Origin: Corallococcus sicarius
Lineage (GTDB): Bacteria > Myxococcota > Myxococcia > Myxococcales > Myxococcaceae
Length of the DNA: 62,878 nt
Direction: 5' to 3'
Assembly (NCBI RefSeq): GCF_003611735.1
Contig: NZ_RAWG01000014.1
Coordinates: forward strand, 1 to 62,878
Part shown: piece after piece, positions 57,686 through 62,878 of the stretch
How positions within the stretch are numbered: position 1 is the stretch's first letter
Layout of the letters: each line of letters starts with the position of its first letter
Position numbers and translations under genes: made by a program
The notes under the pieces: generated by a model
Seen by the model: only the letters and a program-made list of their open reading frames with translations
Told to the model about the DNA's origin: nothing
Database searches by the model: none

Positions 57686-58416
57686 ATGCTTGGCGAGGGG
57701 CGAGCCGTGGACATCCAGTCGCCAGACTCGCTCGGGAGCGCTTCGGACTGGCTCCGCGACGTCACCCACGTCTTCTTCGCCGCGTACCAGGAGCGCCCGG
57801 ACGCCGCGGACCTCACCCAGGTCAACGTCGCCCTCTTGCGCAACACCGTGGAGGCGCTGGAGAAGCACGCGCCGGGCTTCCGCCACGTCTCCTTCATCCA
57901 GGGTGGCAAGACATACGGCGCGCAGTTCGGCCTTTCCAAGACACCCGCGAAGGAGACCGACCCACGCCGCGCGCGTACTCCATCCTCGCCAACGTGACGG
58001 ACGCCACGGTGCTCGCCAAGGCCATGGAGTGGTCCGCCCTCAACGAGGCGTGCGCAGGGGAGCTCTTCAACATCACCAACGGCGACGTCTTCCGCTGGAG
58101 CCAGGTCTTCCCACGCATCGCGGACGCGTTCGGCATCGAGTGCGCCGACCCGCAGCCCTTCTCCCTCACCGAGGCGATGAAGGACAAATCCCCCGTCTGG
58201 GAGGCGCTGACGCAGCGCCACGGCCTGCACCCGCACGGCCTGAAGAAGCTGGCCAACTGGGCCTTCGGCGACTTCATCTTCCACGTGGAGAACGACGCGT
58301 TCTTCGACGTGAACAAGGCCCGCCGCTTCGGCTTCCAGGAGATGCACCTGGACAGCACCGAGTCCATGGTCGCGCTGATGCGTCAGCTCCAGGCGGAGAA
58401 GATCATCCCCGCTTGA
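57686..58416 (+). pseudogene. Truncated, frameshifted copy of the SDR reductase gene
   Basis: Copy of the gene at 54758-55819. It lacks the first 50 or so codons (its N-terminal Rossmann motif is gone) and 202 bp in the middle; the join lies at 57963/57964, between GACCGACCC and ACGCCGCGCGCG. Because 202 is not a multiple of three, the frame shifts: the left part (MLGEGRAVDIQSPDS... to AKETDP) ends early at 57997, and the right part (RAYSILANVTD... to EKIIPA) is in another frame. It cannot make a working enzyme. Confidence 0.85.
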
Positions 58417-58420
58417 GGCG
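57708..58420 (+). repeat. Direct repeat, right copy (SDR gene segment)
   Basis: Counterpart of 54909-55823 in the same orientation, with an internal 202-bp deletion. The right-hand 457 bp (57964-58420) look identical to 55367-55823. Confidence 0.85.
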
Positions 58421-58951
58421 TCCGCACACCGCGGACGCCGCGAGGAAGCCGTGGCTGAAGGCGTTGCGGAAGACGTCGTAGGCCTTCCCGACGCCGGGCA
58501 CGTTGGCGATCATGTCGCCGAAGCTCCACATCTCCTCGTGCGCGTGGATGAGCGGCAGCACCTGCCCGCCGTCCTCGCCGCGCTGGAGCGTGAAGTCGAA
58601 CACCAGGATGGTGCGCAGCGGGTAGGTGTACAGCCAGGCGAACTGCTTCAGGTTCATCACCCCGTCCACGATGGCCCGCCCGCTCTTCCCGTCCGGCTCC
58701 AGTTGGACGTTGAGCTGGAAGATGTCGAAGTCGAAGCGGAGCATGCAGTGGAAGCCCGCCGCGCCCTTGCGGTACGTCTCCTTACCGCCGCCCTTCTGCC
58801 AGGGGTCGGTGAAGGTGACGTGCTCCGCCATCAGCGGCATCAGCTCTTCGTCCAGCACCCTCGCGGGGATGGTCGTGTCGTAGAGCAGACGCGTCACCTC
58901 CCGGAAGCGCGCCTCCAACTGCTCAATCAGTGCCTGCTCCGCCTTGCGCAT
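58403..58951 (-). CDS. DUF2358/NTF2-like (SnoaL-type) protein
   Basis: A 182-residue soluble protein. The N-terminal helix, then LYDTTIPARVLDEELMPLMAEHVTFTDPWQKGGGKETYRKGAAGF and alternating strands (FQLNVQLEPDGKSGRAIVDGVMNL, RTILVFDFTLQ, IHAHEEMWSF) fit the cone-shaped NTF2/SnoaL-like fold, close to DUF2358. Function unknown. A GGCAGGGAGG-type site precedes ATG 58951. The last 14-18 bp of the gene lie inside the duplicated SDR sequence, so the present C-terminus (RLKRG) and stop come from the repeat. Confidence 0.75.
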   Translation of the reverse strand: MRKAEQALIEQLEARFREVTRLLYDTTIPARVLDEELMPLMAEHVTFTDPWQKGGGKETYRKGAAGFHCMLRFDFDIFQLNVQLEPDGKSGRAIVDGVMNLKQFAWLYTYPLRTILVFDFTLQRGEDGGQVLPLIHAHEEMWSFGDMIANVPGVGKAYDVFRNAFSHGFLAASAVCGRLKRG

Positions 58952-58974
58952 ACGCCTCCCTGCCTGCCCTGCTT

Positions 58975-59002
58975 CGGCCGTGCCTGAAGGTAGGCACGGC
59001 CG
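58975..59002 (-). terminator. Terminator of the TPR gene
   Basis: Perfect 11-bp inverted repeat CGGCCGTGCCT / AGGCACGGCCG with a 6-nt loop, 25 bp downstream of the TPR gene's stop. Confidence 0.7.
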
Positions 59003-59026
59003 GGGGCGCGCGGAAGACGGGGTGCG

Positions 59027-60199
59027 TCAGGAGCCCAGGTCCGACAGGAACCGCGCCACCTGCTCCTGGAAGGTGTCGTCCCCGCCCAGCGATTGGGCCT
59101 GCTTCGCGTGGCGGGTGGCCTCCGCCCGGTCGAAGGGCTGGTGGGCACGCGCCAGGTTCAGGTGCGTGAGCGCATCGTTGGGGTTCAGGGCCAGCACCCG
59201 CTCCAGCAGCACGCGGGCCCGCGCATGGTCCTGGTCTCCCATCAGCAGGCGCACCAGATCATTGGTGGGACCGGGCTCGTTCGGCGCCGCCGCCACCGTC
59301 TCCTCCAGGAGCCGCCGCGCTTCTTCGCGGTTGCCCATGGCCTCGTGCGCCTGCGCCAGCGAGTGGCGCACGTCCCACTGGTGCGGCGCGCGCTGGAGGG
59401 CCTCCTCGAAGAGGGCCCTGGCCTCCGCCAGCTCTCCGGCCAACAGCGCCGCGAGCCCCTGCAGGTGGAGATACTGGACGTGCGTGGGGTCCAGCTCGCG
59501 CAGCTCCTGGATGGTGCGCCGCGCGGCATCCTGGCTGTTGGCCTGGAGGTACAGCCGGAAGAGGTCCTGCAACACCGCCACGCGCGTCTTGCCCCGCGCG
59601 TGCTCCAGCGCTTGCACGCCCGCGGAGATGGCCAGCCCCACGGCGCCATTGGACGCGTGCGCGCGCGACAACATCAGGAACGGCAGCGCTTCCTGGGGCG
59701 CCAGCGACGCGGCCTGCTGGAAGTGCTCCACCGCCGCCGCCGTGTCCTTGCGCTGCACCGCGAGGCGGCCCAGTTCGAAGTGGGGATAGACGCTGTGGGG
59801 CGCCACCACCTGCGCGGCCTCGAAGGCGGCCCTCGCGCCGTCCAGGTCGCCGCGCTCGGCCAGGAGCGTGCCCAGGTTGAAGCGCTCGAAGTAGCCGGCG
59901 GTGGGCGCGGCGGCCAGCGCCTTGAGCGTCACCAGCGCCACCGGGTCCCCGGCCTGGGCCTTGAGCATGGCCAGGTGGGCCTGCGCCTCCGTGTTGTCCG
60001 GCTGCACCTGCAACAGGCGCGTCACGGCGCCCTGGGCCTCCTGCGCGGCGCCGGTGCTCAGGTGGGTGCGCACCAGGCCCATCAGGCAGTCCACGTCCTT
60101 CGGGTCGATGGACAGGCCCTTCTGGAAGCTCTTCACCGCCTCCGCGGGCTGGCCCTGCTGAAGCAACTGCCCACCCTCTTGCGCGTACCTGGATGCCAT
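59027..60199 (-). CDS. TPR-repeat protein
   Basis: A 390-residue protein made of about ten tetratricopeptide repeats, recognisable from blocks such as GGQLLQQGQPAEAVKSFQKGLSIDPKDVD, FNLGTLLAERGDLDGARAAFEAAQVVAP, FELGRLAVQRKDTAAAVEHFQQAASLAP and RHSLAQAHEAMGNREEARRLLEETVAAAP. No signal peptide or catalytic domain. It would be a scaffold for protein-protein contacts; no partner is apparent. ATG 60199 with AGAGGG upstream is chosen over the frame start at 60217. Confidence 0.88.
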   Translation of the reverse strand: MASRYAQEGGQLLQQGQPAEAVKSFQKGLSIDPKDVDCLMGLVRTHLSTGAAQEAQGAVTRLLQVQPDNTEAQAHLAMLKAQAGDPVALVTLKALAAAPTAGYFERFNLGTLLAERGDLDGARAAFEAAQVVAPHSVYPHFELGRLAVQRKDTAAAVEHFQQAASLAPQEALPFLMLSRAHASNGAVGLAISAGVQALEHARGKTRVAVLQDLFRLYLQANSQDAARRTIQELRELDPTHVQYLHLQGLAALLAGELAEARALFEEALQRAPHQWDVRHSLAQAHEAMGNREEARRLLEETVAAAPNEPGPTNDLVRLLMGDQDHARARVLLERVLALNPNDALTHLNLARAHQPFDRAEATRHAKQAQSLGGDDTFQEQVARFLSDLGS

Positions 60200-60271
60200 G
60201 GGCCCTCTACCTACCACGGCCCTCCTGAAAGGCAGCTTCCCCGCCTGCCTCCAGGAAGTCTCAGCCGTGTT

Positions 60272-61987
60272 TCACCGTCGCAGCGCGGCCAGCGCGATGC
60301 CGGGCACCTTCCACCAGGAGGGGGACTGCTCGAACTCCACCAGCCGGCGGCCCAGGTCCGCCAGGCCCTGGTGGCCCGGCACCCACGGGGGCGCGGGCAG
60401 GGACTTGAGCGGGGCGCGCACCACCGCCTTCTCGATGTCCTCCAGCATGAGCGCGTTGTGCACCCAGCCCTGCCCGCTCTGGATGTCCCGGAGCGACGAG
60501 GACGGATGGCCGCCCCAGGGCAGGCTGCCCAGCGCGTAGGCCGCGGCGGGCCAGGTGTTGATGGCCACGGTGCCGTACTTCAGGTCGCGCACCGCCTTCT
60601 CCACCGCGGCCATCACCTTCGGGTCCTTGAGCGACTTCGGGTGGACGATGAGCGTCGCGTTGAGGGTGCCCCACACCTTCTCGTTGAGGAACGCCACCGC
60701 CGCGTCCAGGAAGGCCACGGGGGCGTCCGAGCCGGGCAGCCCCGTCTCCGACAACACCGTGCACCAGGGCTCCTGACGGAAGACGCGGTCCCCTGCGTTC
60801 GCGGGGTCCACGTCGGGGATGAGCGCGTACGCGAGGTCGCCTTCGCCGGGCGTGCCCACGAGCCGCAGGTTCGCGCGGCCTTCAGTGAACTGGCGCCAGC
60901 GCTCGTCCGCGCCCGGGTAGTACGCGCGGCGCACGGGGGCCTGGCCGAGGCTTGCCTGGATGCGGTCCACGAAGTGCCCGCGCCGGCTCCAGTCCCTGGG
61001 TTGCACCAGCAACTTCGCTGCGTTGCAGTTGAAGGACGCGTTGTTGGCGACCATGCCGGCGATGTCGTCCGCCTGGAAGCGCAGCTCACCGTCCGAGTAC
61101 GGGCCCGGCACCACCACCACGGGGGACACGTTGCCCAGCTCGCTGGACACGTGCTTGGCGAGCAGCGGTTCGTTCTTCTGGCGGCGCGCGTCGGACTCCG
61201 GGCCGGGCGGTCCCCACACGAGCGCGTCGTGGGTGCGGTCGCTGCCGGTGATGTGCACCTCGTCCACCGCGTCGTGGTGCACGAGCTGCGCGCCCTCCTC
61301 CGCGCCGCCGTACATGATGGCCAGCGCGTCGCGCGCGACGAGCGGGGCGAAGGCCTGCTCCAGGAAGGCCCCCAGGTACGCGTTGACGGGGTTCATCTTG
61401 AGCACGCAGACGGTGCCCTCGACGAAGAGCTTGTAGAGGCAGTCCAGCGGGGGGATGGAGTTGACGTTGCCGCCGCCCAGCACCGCGCACACGCGGCCCT
61501 TGTGGGGCTTGCGGTAGAAGGACGCCTGGTGTTCGCGCAGGTTGTCGGCGGTGACGCCGGGCTGGAAGTAGACCTCGCCCACGTTGCCCGGCAGCAGCAT
61601 CCCGTCCAGCGCGTCGCGGGGGAAGAGCTTCGCGGCGAGCCGCCCGTCCTCCAGCGTGCGCAGGTGCGAGCGGGGGATGACGGGCACGCCGTGCTTCTGG
61701 ATGTCGCGCAGCGAGTCCGCGAGGAGGCGCAGGTTGCGGATCACCACCACGGGCCCGGCGAGCCACTCCTCTCCCGCGAGGGGCCCGCCGGGGTCGATGC
61801 CCTTGGCTTCGCAGGCCGCTCGTACGCTCGGCTCCGCGATGGCGGCGTACGCGCGGCGCAGGTCCTCCAGGAGCCGGATGCGCTCCGTGAGGGCAAGCTT
61901 CGCCCACGCGCCCGAGCCCTGACGGACCCGGCGCACCAGGATGTCGATGGTGGTGCGAGACGTGTGCTGCGGGACGGCGGCGGACAT
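60272..61987 (-). CDS. Aldehyde dehydrogenase family protein
   Basis: A 571-residue protein with the ALDH catalytic features: the general base glutamate in HVSSELGNVSPVVVV and the nucleophilic cysteine in NNASFNCNAAKLLV, plus NAD-binding VCAVLGGGNVNSIPPLDCLYKLFVEG and a C-terminal WGTLNATLIVHP. The N- and C-terminal regions are longer than in ordinary ALDHs (about 490), and LHH/HITGSDRTHD replaces the usual FTGS loop, so it belongs to a divergent branch. The substrate is unknown. GGAGGT stands before ATG 61987; the frame extends to 62011. Confidence 0.85.
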   Translation of the reverse strand: MSAAVPQHTSRTTIDILVRRVRQGSGAWAKLALTERIRLLEDLRRAYAAIAEPSVRAACEAKGIDPGGPLAGEEWLAGPVVVIRNLRLLADSLRDIQKHGVPVIPRSHLRTLEDGRLAAKLFPRDALDGMLLPGNVGEVYFQPGVTADNLREHQASFYRKPHKGRVCAVLGGGNVNSIPPLDCLYKLFVEGTVCVLKMNPVNAYLGAFLEQAFAPLVARDALAIMYGGAEEGAQLVHHDAVDEVHITGSDRTHDALVWGPPGPESDARRQKNEPLLAKHVSSELGNVSPVVVVPGPYSDGELRFQADDIAGMVANNASFNCNAAKLLVQPRDWSRRGHFVDRIQASLGQAPVRRAYYPGADERWRQFTEGRANLRLVGTPGEGDLAYALIPDVDPANAGDRVFRQEPWCTVLSETGLPGSDAPVAFLDAAVAFLNEKVWGTLNATLIVHPKSLKDPKVMAAVEKAVRDLKYGTVAINTWPAAAYALGSLPWGGHPSSSLRDIQSGQGWVHNALMLEDIEKAVVRAPLKSLPAPPWVPGHQGLADLGRRLVEFEQSPSWWKVPGIALAALRR

Positions 61988-62083
61988 GGCGACCTCCGGG
62001 ACGGGCTTCACGACTTCACACTTGGGGTCCCGGTATAGGGAAGCCAGTGTGCGCCGTCACCGTGGGGGTCGCGCCCTCCGTCC

Positions 62084-62860
62084 TCAGGTGGGCAGAGGCT
62101 CGGCCAGGCCCTTGCGGATGGCCTCGTCGACGAGGCTCATCACCTTCTTCGCCTGCTCACGGGCGCGGGCTTCATGCTGCCGGCCGAGCTTCTCCTGCTC
62201 CGCGCCCAGCTTCTCCTGCTCCGCGCCCAGCTTCTCCTGCTGCTCACCGAGCGCCTCCATCTTCCGGCCAATCTCCTCCTGCTGCGTGTCGAGGGCCGCC
62301 CGCTCCCGGTCGAGGTCCGCCTCGCGCTTGTCCAGCCCCGCCTCCTGGCGTTCGCGCTCGGTGTCGTTGGAGAGGGTGGCGAGCCGGGCGCGCTCCACGG
62401 CGATGTCCGCGTGCCTGGACGCGATGGCGGCGTGCTTCGCGGCGAGCTGCGTCTGGGGATAGGCGAGCTCCGCCTGCTTCTGGCCCAGCGCGGCCTGCTT
62501 CTGACCGAGCGCGGCCTGCTGCTGGCCCAGGGCGCCCTGCGCATCCCCCAGCTTCCCGGACTCCTCCATCAGCTTGCGCACCTGCTCCAGCGTCTGCGGG
62601 TCGCGGATCAGGAAGGGCTTGTCATTGCGGCGCACGAAGATGATGTCCTTGCCCTTCTGCTTGAACGTGCGCGCCAGGTGCACGTCGTCCGAGGAGCCGG
62701 AGATCATCGTCCGGCCGTCGGAGAGGTACGCGAAGGTGTCGCCGTCCTCCATGTCCGGAGGCGCGGGCGGCGCGGGAGGCCGGGGCACGGCCGCGAGCCG
62801 GGGCATCGAGGGCATCGCGGGCATCGCGGGCATCGCGGGCATCGCGGGCAGCACCGGGGC
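62084..62860 (-). CDS. C-terminal part of a coiled-coil protein (possibly M56-peptidase-type), truncated at contig end
   Basis: About 258 residues, missing the N-terminus because the contig ends. Seen: a tandem MPA tripeptide tract, Pro-rich PRPPAPPAPPDMED, then a small domain GDTFAYLSDGRTMISGSSDDVHLARTF and KGKDIIFVRRNDKPFLIRD, then a long coiled coil of LGQKQAA and EKLGAEQ-type repeats. The SDGRTMISGSSDD module is, to my memory, typical of the C-terminal end of myxobacterial M56 (BlaR1-like) metallopeptidases; this is a weak inference since the peptidase part is absent. The first five apparent residues (MYKRQ) come from adapter sequence and are not real. Confidence 0.6.
   Translation of the reverse strand, partial: APVLPAMPAMPAMPAMPSMPRLAAVPRPPAPPAPPDMEDGDTFAYLSDGRTMISGSSDDVHLARTFKQKGKDIIFVRRNDKPFLIRDPQTLEQVRKLMEESGKLGDAQGALGQQQAALGQKQAALGQKQAELAYPQTQLAAKHAAIASRHADIAVERARLATLSNDTERERQEAGLDKREADLDRERAALDTQQEEIGRKMEALGEQQEKLGAEQEKLGAEQEKLGRQHEARAREQAKKVMSLVDEAIRKGLAEPLPT
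62802..62850 (-). repeat. 9-bp coding tandem repeat
   Basis: About five copies of GGGCATCGC, coding (on the minus strand) for repeated Met-Pro-Ala/Ser. Such a tract next to a contig end may also have contributed to assembly failure. Confidence 0.75.
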
Positions 62861-62878
62861 CTGTCTCTTATACAATCT
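62861..62878. other. Nextera transposase adapter remnant (contamination)
   Basis: The last 18 bases CTGTCTCTTATACAATCT match the Tn5 mosaic-end adapter CTGTCTCTTATACACATCT apart from one missing base. This is not genomic sequence. Confidence 0.95.

Overview
The window is high-GC (about 70% by eye), gene-dense bacterial DNA that looks like a Myxococcaceae chromosome, most like Corallococcus or Myxococcus. The signs are an MglA-type small GTPase and a Roadblock/LC7 protein, tandem PilT-like ATPases, several large (hybrid) histidine kinases, many small lipoproteins, a TraAB/SitA-style lipoprotein toxin with an immunity gene, and a Lys/Arg-tailed DNA-binding-type protein. No rRNA, tRNA, CRISPR array, prophage or insertion sequence was recognised. 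The right end is a contig end carrying a sequencing-library transposon adapter (62861-62878), so the last gene is cut artificially.

Layout. 1-7130: the tail of a degenerate low-molecular-weight phosphatase-like gene, a PocR-domain histidine kinase coupled to an MglA-like GTPase, a GNAT acetyltransferase, two PilT-family motor ATPases and a small membrane protein. 7291-18482: a TonB-dependent receptor, a DinG-type helicase, a zinc-ribbon protein coupled to a site-2-type metalloprotease, two lipoproteins, an HAD phosphatase, a histone-H1-like protein, a lipid kinase and the heat-shock repressor HrcA with a good sigma-70 promoter. 18691-24792: an accessory-looking stretch with an EamA transporter, a lipoprotein nuclease toxin with a DUF3396 immunity partner, a sulfatase and a secreted thiaminase I. 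24877-34462: two hybrid kinases, the second about 2,496 residues with fourteen 92-residue HAMP repeats, as in fungal Nik1/Os-1 osmosensors.

34601-43861: a membrane-anchored propeller-like protein, a repetitive secreted protein, a MerR regulator with a classic long-spacer operator, RsgA, and a lower-GC three-gene operon of unknown membrane proteins, one carrying a PAS-like region. 43922-55819: small lipoproteins, a catalytically degenerate CoA-acyltransferase fold protein, DUF1684, a Roadblock protein, a DJ-1/PfpI protein, a PQQ-type sugar dehydrogenase, an ABC-2 exporter pair, a cation/proton antiporter coupled to an RCK-cNMP regulator, and an SDR reductase. 55975-58420: a Fic enzyme gene lying between the intact SDR gene and a deleted, frameshifted copy of it; the two copies form a long direct repeat. 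58403-62860: an NTF2-like protein, a TPR protein, an aldehyde dehydrogenase and a partial coiled-coil protein.

Genes working together: tight ATGA start/stop overlaps couple kinase and GTPase (1955), protease and zinc-ribbon protein (12472), toxin and immunity (20389), the last two genes of the three-gene membrane operon (43076), ABC ATPase and permease (51059), and antiporter and RCK subunit (53587). All GC and identity statements are by-eye estimates, and family assignments come from recognised motifs, not from database searches.
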